DNA of 53,575 bases from Gammaproteobacteria bacterium (GCA_004796365.1 QZLE01000016.1:1-53575), one strand, 5' to 3'; shown: positions 1-9,647, counted from the first letter of the stretch. The notes: a model not told the origin generated them from the sequence alone. Translations and numbers: made by a program.

Positions 1-185
1 CTACTGATGTAATAGTAGATGATATTACTGAAGATCAACTAATCTGTCGTTCGATGTGGGATGCTCCAGAGATCGACGGGCAGGTGTTTGTTGATCTTGT
101 TGATGGTATTGAGGTTGGTGATATTGTGCCGGTATTGATTGATACCTCGGATGAACATGATCTATGGGGTAAGGTTGCGGAGTAA
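1..185 (+). CDS. rimO: RimO C-terminus (ribosomal protein S12 methylthiotransferase), partial
   Basis: The reading frame is open from base 3 to the TAA at 183-185 and lacks its start because the window cuts it. The residues read RSMWDAPEIDGQVFVD, then a short acidic loop, and end EHDLWGKVAE. This matches the C-terminal TRAM domain of RimO, whose E. coli version has RSMADAPEIDG and ends near EYDLWGSRV. RimO is a radical-SAM enzyme that adds a methylthio group to an aspartate of ribosomal protein S12. Only the RNA-binding TRAM end is visible, so the catalytic part cannot be checked. The ORF track missed it because it is short. Its stop lies four bases from the stop of the convergent glycosyltransferase gene. 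Confidence 0.9.
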   Translation, partial: TDVIVDDITEDQLICRSMWDAPEIDGQVFVDLVDGIEVGDIVPVLIDTSDEHDLWGKVAE

Positions 186-189
186 CTTT

Positions 190-1206
190 TTATCCGGTAA
201 TAATGTTTATTAGATCTCTGATCCTTGCGTCATAACTATGATGTTTGAGCACATGCTCATACCCTGCGTCGGCGATCGTATTTCTAGCCTGGTCATTATT
301 TACGTAGAATTTGGCCTTTTCGTTCATCTCTTCAACTGACTTAAAGCAAACCACGTGCTTGTCCTGCTCGAAGTATTTGTCGATCTCTTCAACCCAATCA
401 GTTAGTAGAAATCCTCCAGCAGCAGGAACTTCATAAAGACGTAGGTTCATGGCGTGACCCTTGCCAAACCAGTTGTGGATATTAAGGTTAACCTTTGATT
501 GGTTGAAAACCAGGTTGGTATGGCGGCCGAAGGCGCCAGGATGTAGCTGAACGCTGTCGATATTGTCGTTTTTGTGCCATTGCGAAATTGAGCTGTTTTT
601 CTGCCAGCCTGGTCCAAAAATGTGTAGGCCATTGACTTCCAACTGACTTAGCATCTCTTCTCTGTAGGCTGAGTGTGTTCCCAAGAAGCTTATGTCATAA
701 CGCTTTCTGACTTTTGTTCTGGAAAAGTGCGCTGTGTTAACTGCAGATGGTAGGTGATGCACATTAGTAAGCCCTTGCTCTTTATAACTTCCAAGGGTTT
801 TTGAACAGTTGGTAAGGTATATATCATATGATGGAGCATTAACCATTGATCGTTCATGGTCGAGCGGATCATCAATCCAGTAGCCAACTGTTGTAACGCC
901 CATACTGCTGATTAGTTTTATGGTCTCAGGGTATATTTGCACCCCTTTCACAATCAAAAGAAAGTCAGGCTTGTATTTACGACACCCACTTATTAGGGTT
1001 TGATTGACAGCATAATGGTATTTGTTCTCGTAGTTTTCATTGCGCAGTGGTTTTGGATAAAGGTTTAGCGGGAAAGGACGCTTATCATAGTCAAAGTAAC
1101 GAACCTTATGCCCATCTCTTGCCAGCGCATGGCCGATATCGAGGCCTACTTTGGTTCTGGAGTCCTTAAGCGGGGTTGCGATAACAAATGAGAATTTTTT
1201 GTCCAT
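190..1206 (-). CDS. CgeB-like glycosyltransferase (last gene of LPS operon)
   Basis: This predicted cytoplasmic glycosyltransferase of about 338 residues resembles the CgeB/DUF3880 type. The N-terminal half has a Rossmann-like start (FSFVIATPLKDSRT) and the segment GYWIDDPLDHERS. The C-terminal half has the sugar-nucleotide-binding pattern RLYEVPAAGGFLLTD of Glyco_trans_1_2 proteins. The ORF track extends to 1278, but that start is TTG and the first 24 residues look unlike the family. The ATG at 1206 (MDKKFSF) is preferred, although no strong ribosome binding site precedes it. It is the last gene of the LPS operon, 126 bases after its neighbour, and probably adds a sugar to core, O-chain or another surface glycan. 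Acceptor and donor are unknown. Confidence 0.75.
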   Translation of the reverse strand: MDKKFSFVIATPLKDSRTKVGLDIGHALARDGHKVRYFDYDKRPFPLNLYPKPLRNENYENKYHYAVNQTLISGCRKYKPDFLLIVKGVQIYPETIKLISSMGVTTVGYWIDDPLDHERSMVNAPSYDIYLTNCSKTLGSYKEQGLTNVHHLPSAVNTAHFSRTKVRKRYDISFLGTHSAYREEMLSQLEVNGLHIFGPGWQKNSSISQWHKNDNIDSVQLHPGAFGRHTNLVFNQSKVNLNIHNWFGKGHAMNLRLYEVPAAGGFLLTDWVEEIDKYFEQDKHVVCFKSVEEMNEKAKFYVNNDQARNTIADAGYEHVLKHHSYDARIRDLINIITG

Positions 1207-1332
1207 AATACGAGTCCGGCAAGTTTCTTTTAAGCATAATACTATGATTATAGATCTAATTTGCTGATTGTTCTTCAATTTGCTTAGAAATTAAGGATCA
1301 CACCATAAATATTGTTTTTATCAAGCTGTTTT

Positions 1333-2106
1333 CTATTGGCAATAACGTATTGACCAGTAATAAATGAATGCTGAGTATTTAATTCTATAATATAGAGTTT
1401 TTAATCGGTTCTTCTGATTCTCGTGCCGCCATGTTACTGTTTTCATATTGGAAAGATCCCATTTCGTTAGTGCATTTGATTTTCGCCACTTTTTTCCTGT
1501 ATCTATTACTATAGCGCTGTCTGTAGGTTCTCCATAGTAAATAAACTTTGGATTCGGATAAGCCTTGGTTGCGCAACTTTCCCGAAATTGTTTTTCTGGA
1601 TCTTTTTCATTGTTGAATCGTTCTATTAACTCTTTGATGTATGCTGTTCTCAAAAAAGACGGGTTGAGGCTTAAGCAATCGCTATAGGTGAAATCAGTAG
1701 TTTGAAATTTTGAATTCGAAGTCAGGTTTAATCGCATACTAACTATTTTTTTGTGTTTAAAGGCGTCTTCAACTTTTGATATATTAACTCTCCTTTTCAG
1801 ACACCAGTCATCTTCCAGGTGAAAGAATATATCAGAATTTACTTGCTCCCAGCCCCACTTTACAGCCTTGGAAAAAGAAGGTTCTTTTGGAGTTCTATAA
1901 ACCACGTTATCAAAAAACTCTTTACAAATACCTATAATATCTTCTTGAGAGTATTTGTCTGTTTCGCCGCTTGGGTCTATGTTGGCTATCAGTCTGACGT
2001 TATAGTTTTTGAGCAATTTTTTTTTAAAAGAATTTAACGTAATTCTGATTATCTTAGGTCTTACTACGCCAATAAAAACTACATCAATTTGTCGTTTTGT
2101 AGCCAC
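1333..2106 (-). CDS. Probable GT-A type glycosyltransferase
   Basis: The protein of 257 residues starts at GTG, with GGAG seven bases upstream. The N-terminus VVFIGVVRPKIIRITLNSF is followed by HLEDDW near residue 96, which looks like the metal-binding DxD of a GT-A fold enzyme. The later part FIYYGEPTDSAIVID is also typical of nucleotide-sugar transferases of capsule and LPS loci. I do not recognise an exact family. It overlaps the 3' end of the O-antigen ligase gene by 23 bases, so the two are translationally linked, and it sits inside the LPS operon. The DxD reading is an inference from one motif. A sugar transferase role is likely, but donor and acceptor cannot be named. Confidence 0.6.
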   Translation of the reverse strand: MATKRQIDVVFIGVVRPKIIRITLNSFKKKLLKNYNVRLIANIDPSGETDKYSQEDIIGICKEFFDNVVYRTPKEPSFSKAVKWGWEQVNSDIFFHLEDDWCLKRRVNISKVEDAFKHKKIVSMRLNLTSNSKFQTTDFTYSDCLSLNPSFLRTAYIKELIERFNNEKDPEKQFRESCATKAYPNPKFIYYGEPTDSAIVIDTGKKWRKSNALTKWDLSNMKTVTWRHENQKNRLKTLYYRIKYSAFIYYWSIRYCQ

Positions 2107-3370
2107 TGCTATTCTCCAACTGTTTGTTTGTGATAAGTGTTTCCTTTTTAATACTGGTAAGACCTGCCAGCATAATTATCGATAATATCCCGTGTTCGTG
2201 GTGCAAAGTAGTGTTAACCAGCCCAACTGCGGTAATTGTTATCCAGGCTGAAGCAGCGGTACCCCAAAACAACAGCTGATCTGATGAGTCTGTTTTTTTT
2301 GGATAATACCTAACAATTCCAAAACCCGTGCAAAGGAGGAAAAATAGCAGTGAGACTAGGCCTACAGTACCCTTTTCTGCCATGGTGTTTATATAAAGAT
2401 TGTGTGCATGAGAAAAACTCATGTGGTTTTTTGGAATATACAATTTGTTTTGATTTTGTGACCACTCTTGTAGTTTTTCTGGGGTGATTTGGCTGTAGTT
2501 TTTCATCCCGATTCCCCAAGCCGGATATTCCCTCCATGCAGTTAAACCTGAGTTCCATATTTTTTTTCTTGCATATATTGTATTGCTTTTTTCCATTTTG
2601 CGAATCTGTTTTTCAATGACTGGTGGCTTTAAAGCTATTGTTCCGATAACGCTTAAGGATAATAGTGTAAATAATGCTAGCGAGGCTTTGAGATTTTGGC
2701 GCAGGTAACCTATCGAAAGTAATAGAATTATAATGAATACACCTCCAGCCGCGGCTCTGCTTTCTGTTAGAATCGATACTACAGCAAAGAACGCAGTTAA
2801 AGTTGTAAAGCAGATTTTTGTAAACAGGCTGTTTTTTTTCCAGCAGGATACTGTAAATGATAGAGATATTCCATAAGCAAGTAACAAATATATTGCGCTG
2901 TGATTAACATGGCCAACAGAATGTAATTCGAAAAGACACCTATTGGTACATTCTCTCAAATAATGCTGTTGTACCAAAGCTTCTATAATTCCAATTCCAG
3001 TTGAAACAATTGGCGTAAAGAGTATATTTGTTATTTGCTTTGGCGAGTAATTGCTTCTGTAAATCATCAAAAATAAGACACATATTAGGAGTAGGTTGTT
3101 TGGCCCGCTCCACTCCTTGTGATGTAGCTCTGTGAAAATTGCCGAGAGATAACCGCTTATAGCTAGTGCAAAAACTGATATATCTAAAAGCGAAATTTTG
3201 CCACCAAAATTCTTTGCCTTAATTCTATTTATTAACCAGCAGACCAAGAAAACTAACAGGCACAAATTTTTTGGAGCTTCTAAAAGCGGTAGAAAGAACA
3301 CGCCTGCTAGCAGAGAATAAAACTCAACTTTTTGCAACATATTACAGTTTATAAAATTCAACGTTCCCAT
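2084..3370 (-). CDS. O-antigen ligase family membrane protein (WaaL/Wzy_C)
   Basis: This polytopic inner-membrane protein of 428 residues has about ten or more hydrophobic segments and a long periplasmic loop between roughly residues 240 and 345. The loop contains the ligase hallmark SFSHAHNLYINTMAEKG and the upstream GIGMKNY. Earlier conserved pieces are VGHVNHSAIY and ESRAAAGG. The family joins undecaprenyl-linked glycans to lipid A-core (WaaL) or polymerises O-units (Wzy); sequence alone does not fully separate them. Its position among core glycosyltransferases favours the ligase role. The ATG at 3370 has AAAGGA just upstream. It lies 17 bases after the GT4 gene, in the same transcript. 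Confidence 0.85.
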   Translation of the reverse strand: MGTLNFINCNMLQKVEFYSLLAGVFFLPLLEAPKNLCLLVFLVCWLINRIKAKNFGGKISLLDISVFALAISGYLSAIFTELHHKEWSGPNNLLLICVLFLMIYRSNYSPKQITNILFTPIVSTGIGIIEALVQQHYLRECTNRCLFELHSVGHVNHSAIYLLLAYGISLSFTVSCWKKNSLFTKICFTTLTAFFAVVSILTESRAAAGGVFIIILLLSIGYLRQNLKASLALFTLLSLSVIGTIALKPPVIEKQIRKMEKSNTIYARKKIWNSGLTAWREYPAWGIGMKNYSQITPEKLQEWSQNQNKLYIPKNHMSFSHAHNLYINTMAEKGTVGLVSLLFFLLCTGFGIVRYYPKKTDSSDQLLFWGTAASAWITITAVGLVNTTLHHEHGILSIIMLAGLTSIKKETLITNKQLENSSGYKTTN

Positions 3371-3387
3371 ATGATCCTTTCTGTTGT

Positions 3388-4533
3388 CTAATGGGATGAT
3401 GCGATTTTATCATGGGATTCAATGAATATCTTTTCCATTTTTAAAATCATTAGCTCTTTGCTAAAATTTTTTATACCAAACTCATAGCCTTCTTCTGCAA
3501 GGTCTGTAGTAATATCAGATGAGTCAAGCATTGAGCTGATTGCTTTTGCAAGTGCGTTTGAGTCTTCTGGAGTTATTATAAGGCCGTTTTTTTCATGTTC
3601 GATAATCTCGGTGATGCTGCCCACAGGGGTAGAGATTACCGGTAGTTTGGTAAGCATGGCTTGCATCAGTCCTTGCGGTACTCCTTCGTTGGCATAGGAT
3701 GGCAGGGTGAATATATCCATTGCCTGAAGCCAGCGATATGGATTTTTCTGGTTGCCTGGCATGGTTGTTTTTTCTTTGATTCCGATTTCAGAGATCTGTT
3801 TTTCCAGGTTTTCTTTTTGCGGGCCATCGCCAACGATAAGAAGGTGTAAATCTTCCCGGTTTAGTTGTGCTATAGCATCTACCAGATATTTGTGACCTTT
3901 CCAACTGCGTAGCGTGGCGAGAATGCCAATGATTATTTTGTCTTGCGGCAGATTAAGCTCTTTTCTTGCTTCTGCTTTGTTGCCAGGCTTGAAGATATTT
4001 GTGTCTATGCCGGTTGGGATCGAAGTAATCATGTGCGCTGGGTAGCCATTATCATTTACCAGGGTTTCTTTGAGTTTTATTCCGGTGGTGACGATGTGTG
4101 CAGCGGCCTTGGTGTATAGCCATTTGGTGGTAAAGTGGTTGTTTATAGGTGCCGAGACATGGCGGGTGCGCACGATGGAAAACTTTCTATGGCAAAAGAT
4201 CCGAGCCAGCGAAATCATCCAACTGTCGGTAGAGCTGTGGGTATTGATCACATCTACCGGTGTTTTCTTAAGATAGTTTATTGTTGCTAGTAGTCCTTTT
4301 ATTGTCTTTTTAGCTATTGGTATCGGATAAACCGGTATGCCGCGCTCTTTGGCTTCTGCAAAGATCGGTGCATGCGACGGGCACAGAATCGATACCTCAT
4401 GACCACGCTCGATCATTCCCTTGGCTTCGGTCAGAATGCGGATTTCCTGGCCACCCCAGCCGCACGAAGATTCAGTGTGGATTATTTTGATGGATTGATG
4501 CTGTTTAGTTGTGCTTTCTTTGGTTTCGGTCAT
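3388..4533 (-). CDS. GT4 family glycosyltransferase
   Basis: This cytoplasmic GT-B fold glycosyltransferase of 381 residues has an N-terminal Glyco_transf_4 domain starting IKIIHTESSCGWGGQEIRIL. The C-terminal Glycos_transf_1 domain contains LRSWKGHKYLVDAI, LLIVGDGPQ and the EX7E-type region SYANEGVPQGLMQAMLTKLPV. The ATG overlaps the stop of the upstream gene in an ATGA junction (4530-4533), so translation is coupled. It most likely extends the LPS core or a linked surface glycan. The sugar is not predictable. The length is normal for the family and no key motif is missing. Confidence 0.85.
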   Translation of the reverse strand: MTETKESTTKQHQSIKIIHTESSCGWGGQEIRILTEAKGMIERGHEVSILCPSHAPIFAEAKERGIPVYPIPIAKKTIKGLLATINYLKKTPVDVINTHSSTDSWMISLARIFCHRKFSIVRTRHVSAPINNHFTTKWLYTKAAAHIVTTGIKLKETLVNDNGYPAHMITSIPTGIDTNIFKPGNKAEARKELNLPQDKIIIGILATLRSWKGHKYLVDAIAQLNREDLHLLIVGDGPQKENLEKQISEIGIKEKTTMPGNQKNPYRWLQAMDIFTLPSYANEGVPQGLMQAMLTKLPVISTPVGSITEIIEHEKNGLIITPEDSNALAKAISSMLDSSDITTDLAEEGYEFGIKNFSKELMILKMEKIFIESHDKIASSH

Positions 4534-5672
4534 TTTTTGCCTGGCTGTTTTGTATCTAGCAGTTTTGTATAGAGCTTGGTAAGTCTGAAGGACATCTCTT
4601 CAGTGGAAAATATTTTAGATTTTTCATGTGCCGCTGCGCTCATTTGAACAAGTGTTTGCGGATCCTGTAGTTGCCTCATAAAATCTGATATCGATTTGGT
4701 ATCAAGAGCATCACAGACAAAACCGTCTTTTCCTTGCTCAATAATCTCCGCTGCGCCACATTTTGTACTGGTTATAACCGGAAGTCCAGATGCAAGTGCC
4801 TCAATAACTACATTTGGAAATGGGTCGTACAGGGTTGGAAAAACAAATGCATCTGCACAGCCGTAGTAAGGAGTAACATCTTTTTTGACTCCGAGGAATC
4901 TTATTTTGTCGGAAGTTTGCAGGTCATCGGCAAGTTGTTGGTACTTTTTGCTGTGCCTGTCTTTGCCGATGACAATTAATATTGCGTTGTCGATTTTCGC
5001 GATTGCCTTGATTGCAGTGGCCAACCCTTTGCGCTCAAATCCCGAGCCAACATAAAGGAAGACGTTTTGATCTTGCGTAATATTTAACTCGGATCTTACT
5101 TTTCCCCGGTGTTGTTCCAGTCCTGGATTAAATACAGAATAATTTATACCAGAATATATCACATGAGTCTTATCTGCTGCTTTGGGGAAATAGGTTTTGA
5201 TTTCCTCAGCTACCATTTGGGAGTTACAGATTATCGCCCGTAGTTGGTCGCTGTTGTAAAGGCTTTCTTCAGCCTTTAGCGCATATTTGTGAAATGGAGT
5301 TATTTTGGTTATTGCCCTTGCTGCAGGTGAAATTACCCGGTCACGCTGTTTAAGCCATTCGCGGTGAACACCGTCACCAGCTCGATATACATCGCAGTAT
5401 GGGACGCGTTCGTGGGATTGGATTAGGTCAAACTTGTGCTTTTGGATTTTTTTGCAAACTTCTTTGGCGAAACCTTTTTCTCGTGATACTCGGCTCCACT
5501 TGGCAGGGTTACACTCAACAATATTGACTCCGTCTTGCTGCTGCCATTTACGGGTGAATATTGTCAGTTCGATATCATCTTTGAGCGCTTCTATTGCACG
5601 GGCAAGAAAACGTTCAGCACCACCATCCGGGCGGTACTTCTGTCTGATCAGAGCTAGTTTGATTGTGCTCAT
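4530..5672 (-). CDS. GT4 glycosyltransferase, WaaG-like LPS core enzyme
   Basis: This GT-B fold enzyme of 380 residues resembles WaaG (RfaG), which adds the first hexose to the inner-core heptose. Recognisable parts are the start LALIRQKYRPDGGAERFLARA, the middle DVYRAGDGVHREWL, the donor-domain segment FLYVGSGFERKGLATAIKAI and FPTLYDPFPNVVIEALASGLPV. The gene is joined by 4-base ATGA overlaps to the heptosyltransferase gene in front and the GT4 gene behind. The neighbourhood of heptosyltransferases supports a core-hexose role. The exact sugar and linkage are not shown by sequence, so I give no symbol. Confidence 0.8.
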   Translation of the reverse strand: MSTIKLALIRQKYRPDGGAERFLARAIEALKDDIELTIFTRKWQQQDGVNIVECNPAKWSRVSREKGFAKEVCKKIQKHKFDLIQSHERVPYCDVYRAGDGVHREWLKQRDRVISPAARAITKITPFHKYALKAEESLYNSDQLRAIICNSQMVAEEIKTYFPKAADKTHVIYSGINYSVFNPGLEQHRGKVRSELNITQDQNVFLYVGSGFERKGLATAIKAIAKIDNAILIVIGKDRHSKKYQQLADDLQTSDKIRFLGVKKDVTPYYGCADAFVFPTLYDPFPNVVIEALASGLPVITSTKCGAAEIIEQGKDGFVCDALDTKSISDFMRQLQDPQTLVQMSAAAHEKSKIFSTEEMSFRLTKLYTKLLDTKQPGKK

Positions 5673-6781
5673 TGGGGGTTTTGTTCCAACATGGTTTTGC
5701 AGGCAGATAATACTTCGTCAACAGTGATGCTGGTTAGGCAGTCGCTGATTTTGCTGCTGGCACAGCCGTCAAGTCCGCATGGACGGCAGGTGTGGTTGCT
5801 GGTTATGACCATGCTATTATCGCTCCATGGGGCCCACTGCAGGTCTCCGCTTGGGCCAAATAAACTAATGCATGGGGTGTTAAAGGCTGCCGCCATATGC
5901 ATAGGCACAGAATCAACACCGATAAATAATCTGGCTTTCTCAATAAATGCTGCTAGCTGTTTCAGGTTTAGCTTTCCGCTAAGGTTAATAATTTCTGCAG
6001 CACAGTTTTCTAGGATTTCCTCCATCATCTTAAGCTCATTATTAGCAGGTGCTGCAGTTATGATTATTTTGATGTTTTTTTCAGAAATATCTTCGTAGAG
6101 CTTATCAATAAGTGCTGCAAATTTTCTGTTTTCCCAGCATTTGAACAACCAGCGTGATGTGGGGTGTATCAGGATATAGTCAACAATGCTATGTTCCTGA
6201 AGCATTTCTTCGCGGAAACTATCGGCGTCGTTTCCGGGTACTAGGGTAAGGCTGCGTTCCAGCTGGCTTGGAATTATTCCTACTCTTCTTAAGGCATCAA
6301 GGTGCGCCTCCACCGTATGGCGCGGCTTTTGTGGTAGTGGATAGTGATGGGTGAATGATTTTTTCCAAAACCACCCGGTAAGGCCTGAGGCGCGTCTTGA
6401 GTATTTGGCGCAGACAGAATATCTGGCCTGAATATAACGGGTTATGATAACGCCGCGCCAGTGCTCAGTGAGGTGGATTACAAGGCCGTAACCTTCGGAT
6501 TTAAGTTGTTTCAGTATCTCCAGTTCTTTATTTAGCTGTCCGGATACCCCTAACTTTTTCCAGTTTCTGTCAATAGTGTGTACCTGGTTGATTGCTGGGT
6601 GCAGGGTGAGCATCTCTTGAGTGTCTTCATATACCAGGGCATCTATCTGGGTATGGGGGTGATGGTTTTTCAGTACCTGAAACACAGGTGATGTCAGTAA
6701 TACATCTCCGTGATGGCGCAGTTTAATCACCAAAACCTTTTTGATTGTGGAAAAATCTATTGCATCCTTGATTCCGTACAT
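5669..6781 (-). CDS. waaQ: LPS heptosyltransferase III-like (WaaQ/RfaQ), GT9
   Basis: This GT9 family enzyme of 370 residues starts VLVIKLRHHGDVLLTSPVF, the characteristic N-terminal motif of putative heptosyltransferase III (RfaQ). Further GT9 hallmarks are ILIHPTSRWLFKCW before the donor site, and FIGVDSVPMHMAAAFNTPCISLFGPSG with the conserved D-S-x-P-x-H. The C-terminus has CRPCGLDGC, a cysteine-rich piece usual in this subgroup. It would transfer a heptose from ADP-heptose to the inner core on the cytoplasmic face. The gene starts six bases after the previous GT9 gene and overlaps the next by four bases. Subgroup assignment rests on the N-terminal motif. Confidence 0.85.
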   Translation of the reverse strand: MYGIKDAIDFSTIKKVLVIKLRHHGDVLLTSPVFQVLKNHHPHTQIDALVYEDTQEMLTLHPAINQVHTIDRNWKKLGVSGQLNKELEILKQLKSEGYGLVIHLTEHWRGVIITRYIQARYSVCAKYSRRASGLTGWFWKKSFTHHYPLPQKPRHTVEAHLDALRRVGIIPSQLERSLTLVPGNDADSFREEMLQEHSIVDYILIHPTSRWLFKCWENRKFAALIDKLYEDISEKNIKIIITAAPANNELKMMEEILENCAAEIINLSGKLNLKQLAAFIEKARLFIGVDSVPMHMAAAFNTPCISLFGPSGDLQWAPWSDNSMVITSNHTCRPCGLDGCASSKISDCLTSITVDEVLSACKTMLEQNPQ

Positions 6782-6787
6782 GCTGTA

Positions 6788-7843
6788 TTATTCTCCTGAT
6801 TCCAAATGCTTGGTCAGTTTATCCATAACCTCACCTACACTAATTAGCTGCATAGCGCGGCTGTCATGGACTCTTGTCTTCCATGGAATATGTTGCGGAT
6901 CCTGTTTTAGGAACTGCTTGACTGCCTGTGGAAATTTATCAATTGTCAGTTGCTTTGAAAAGTAGGGGCCGGACAATTTAGATGGCGCTACTGCATATAG
7001 ACCAATCACATCTGTTTTCATTGCCGATGCGATATGGACAGCTGCAGTATCCGGGCTGATTAGGCAGTTTACCCTGCTTAATACTGCTGCGAGTTGAGTC
7101 AGGCTTAGTGTTCCGGCTGAGTTGATGACTTTTTCGGGACGGTGAACTTGCTTGATGATCTCGATTATCTGTTGCTGCTCGCTTATGTCAAATCCACCAG
7201 TTAAGATTATCTGGTAATCAAAGAGTTCTGTGATCTTGTTGATCAGCTCTGTGTATCTGGAAATTGGCCAGTTGCGCTCGTTTTTACTAGTGATCGGATT
7301 GATGGCAATCGATAAATTTGTGGTGGTTGGCGGCAATAATTCATCTGCTTTGTCTTCGTCTGATTTGTCTAGAGGTATCTCCCAATCGAGATCCGCCAGT
7401 CTGGTATTTATCTTGTAGGCAAAGGATAGGAAACTTTCCAGTAGATGTTCGTCCTTAAACTCTATTCTCTCGTTGGTAAATAGCCACTGTAGATCACGGG
7501 CGCGCTGGCGGTCAAAACCGATTTTACGTGGCGCTTTCAATGCTGGATATAGCAGGTTAATACGCATATTAGCCTGGGTAGCCAGCACTATATCAAACTC
7601 ATAATCATTGAACTGTTTGTAGAGTTTTATGTAATCACGGATGAAGCGCGGCTTTTCAATAAGGATAAATTCGATGTCGGATATGTGCTTTACCAGTTCA
7701 TATGCGGGATTACTGATAATCCAAGTTATTGTTGCCTGTGGATACTGTGTCTGTAGCGCTTTGACTGTAGGGATCATCAGGCAGACATCACCAATGGCAG
7801 AAAGCCTAACTATGCATATTTTAAGTTTTTTTGTACTATCCAT
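6788..7843 (-). CDS. GT9 heptosyltransferase (heptosyltransferase I-like)
   Basis: This GT9 family enzyme of 351 residues has the N-terminal motif ICIVRLSAIGDVCLMIPTV and the donor-site segment CLISPDTAAVHIASAMKTDVIGLYA, both typical of ADP-heptose:LPS heptosyltransferases of the RfaC/OpsX type. The mid-region segment PITSKNERNWPISRY fits the usual ligand loop. It sits directly behind msbA (29-base gap) and six bases before the WaaQ-like gene. That is consistent with first or second heptose addition to Kdo. Which heptose it adds, or whether the donor is another sugar, cannot be decided here. The ATG at 7843 has AGG close upstream. Confidence 0.8.
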   Translation of the reverse strand: MDSTKKLKICIVRLSAIGDVCLMIPTVKALQTQYPQATITWIISNPAYELVKHISDIEFILIEKPRFIRDYIKLYKQFNDYEFDIVLATQANMRINLLYPALKAPRKIGFDRQRARDLQWLFTNERIEFKDEHLLESFLSFAYKINTRLADLDWEIPLDKSDEDKADELLPPTTTNLSIAINPITSKNERNWPISRYTELINKITELFDYQIILTGGFDISEQQQIIEIIKQVHRPEKVINSAGTLSLTQLAAVLSRVNCLISPDTAAVHIASAMKTDVIGLYAVAPSKLSGPYFSKQLTIDKFPQAVKQFLKQDPQHIPWKTRVHDSRAMQLISVGEVMDKLTKHLESGE

Positions 7844-7872
7844 AACCTGTGCTTATATTTTGCTTACACAAA

Positions 7873-9627
7873 TCAAGAGTCAAATTGTGCATTGTGAAGT
7901 TTAAAGTAATAGCTTTGTTTACGGATAAGTTCCTGATGCGTTCCCTGTTCCACAATTTTGCCTTTATCCAGTACGATAATGCGGTCAGAATTTTCAATAG
8001 TAGAAAGCCTGTGAGCAATTACCAGTGTTGTTCGGCTTTTTTGCAAATTCTCCAGGGCCGCTTGCACCTTGAATTCCGATTCGGTATCCAGAGCCGAGGT
8101 AGCCTCATCCAGAATTAATATTGGTGCATCTTTAAGAATAGCGCGGGCAATGGCAAGTCTCTGGCGTTGTCCGCCGGATATTTTTGCCCCGTTTTCTCCT
8201 ATAAGAGTATCGATTCCGTCTGGCATCTTTTCAATAAATTCCATTGCATTGGCTGCAGTAGCCGCAGAAATTATTGCGTCACGCTCTTTTTTATTTTGTA
8301 ACGGGCCGTAAGCAATATTAGCTGCAACAGTATCATTGAACAGAACAACATCCTGGCTCACCAGGGCAATATTATTACGTAACACCTTAAGGTCCAGCTC
8401 GGATATGTCCATCCCATCGATCTGGATAGAACCATGTTCCAATTCATAGAACCTGGGCAGCAGGCCGGCAATGGTGGTTTTGCCGCTCCCGGACTGGCCT
8501 ACAAGGGCTACGGTCTCGCCTGCTTTAACAGAAAAAGAAACATCATTGAGTGCAGATTCCTCAGAGTTTTTATAGCTGAAATTGATATTCCTGAATTCAA
8601 CATCACCACGAAGAGGTTGCTCCAGCTGTTTGCCAAGCTCATATTCAGGGGTTACGTCAATCAGATTAAATATACTTTGCGATGCAGCAAGGCCGCGTTG
8701 CAGATTTTCATTGATCTTGGTCAGACGCTTTATTGGGGAAAATAGCAGCCCCATCGCGGTAAAGAAGGCGGAAAACTGTCCGGCAGTAAAATCGCCTCCA
8801 GATATTGCATCTTTAGCTGCAATAAAAACAATTAGCGCCAGGGCTAGCGCAGTAATAAACTGTACAAATGAGACGCTGGCAGTAGATGTGATTTTGACTT
8901 TATTGGCATAGCGTCTGATCCAGTTGGAAACATCGTCGAAACGCTTTTTTTCATAATCATGACCACCGAAGACCTTTACTACTTTATGCCCAAGAACAGA
9001 TTCCTCCAGTACATGGGTCATATCTCCCATAGAGTCCTGCAGGTCTGTATTCAAGCTGCGCATTCTTTTGCTTACCGCCTTTACTGCAAAGGCGATGACA
9101 GGGAAAGAGATAAAAGAGATCAGGGTAAGCTGCCAATTGTAATATAGCATTAGGGCAATAAGGAAAGTGATTGTGAACGTGTCGCGAATAATGGTCACAA
9201 AGGTTTCGGTTGCTGCCGCGGTTACCTGGCTGACATCGAAGATGATTTTGGAAATAACGTTGCCGCTGCTGTTGTCATTATAAAACTGCACGGGCAGGTG
9301 CAGTAGGCGCTCGAACATCATTTGGCGCAGGTCCATAACGATTTTGTTGGCCACCCAGTTTATTGAGATTACCCCGCAGAAGTTCATTAGTCCGCGCACG
9401 ATAGAAATAATTACCAATGCTGCCGGAATTGCATACATATAAAGCTGCTCTTTTGCTACAAAGATCTTATCGATCATTTTTTCCAGTACTGCCGCAAATG
9501 CTGCTTCAGCAGAAGAGAGTATTAAAAGGCTGATGACAGAAATAACCATGATCTTCCAGTATGGAATTACATGCCTTAAAAGTCTTGCATAAAGTTGTCT
9601 GCTGTTTTGAGACTTGCTATTCACCAA
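7873..9627 (-). CDS. msbA: Lipid A flippase MsbA (ABC transporter)
   Basis: This 584-residue half-transporter has about six membrane segments in residues 15-320 and an ABC ATPase domain from about 340. The ATPase shows Walker A GQSGSGKTT, signature SGGQRQRLAIARAIL, Walker B ILILDEATSALD and the switch histidine in VIAHRLSTI. MsbA works as a homodimer that flips core-lipid A from the inner to the outer leaflet of the inner membrane. The operon position between an lpxL-type acyltransferase and heptosyltransferases supports MsbA over other exporters. The start is not ATG: the track uses TTG at 9627, and a GTG is the next codon. Either is possible. Confidence 0.93.
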   Translation of the reverse strand: MVNSKSQNSRQLYARLLRHVIPYWKIMVISVISLLILSSAEAAFAAVLEKMIDKIFVAKEQLYMYAIPAALVIISIVRGLMNFCGVISINWVANKIVMDLRQMMFERLLHLPVQFYNDNSSGNVISKIIFDVSQVTAAATETFVTIIRDTFTITFLIALMLYYNWQLTLISFISFPVIAFAVKAVSKRMRSLNTDLQDSMGDMTHVLEESVLGHKVVKVFGGHDYEKKRFDDVSNWIRRYANKVKITSTASVSFVQFITALALALIVFIAAKDAISGGDFTAGQFSAFFTAMGLLFSPIKRLTKINENLQRGLAASQSIFNLIDVTPEYELGKQLEQPLRGDVEFRNINFSYKNSEESALNDVSFSVKAGETVALVGQSGSGKTTIAGLLPRFYELEHGSIQIDGMDISELDLKVLRNNIALVSQDVVLFNDTVAANIAYGPLQNKKERDAIISAATAANAMEFIEKMPDGIDTLIGENGAKISGGQRQRLAIARAILKDAPILILDEATSALDTESEFKVQAALENLQKSRTTLVIAHRLSTIENSDRIIVLDKGKIVEQGTHQELIRKQSYYFKLHNAQFDS

Positions 9628-9647
9628 ATGTTCTCATGTAAGGGGGG

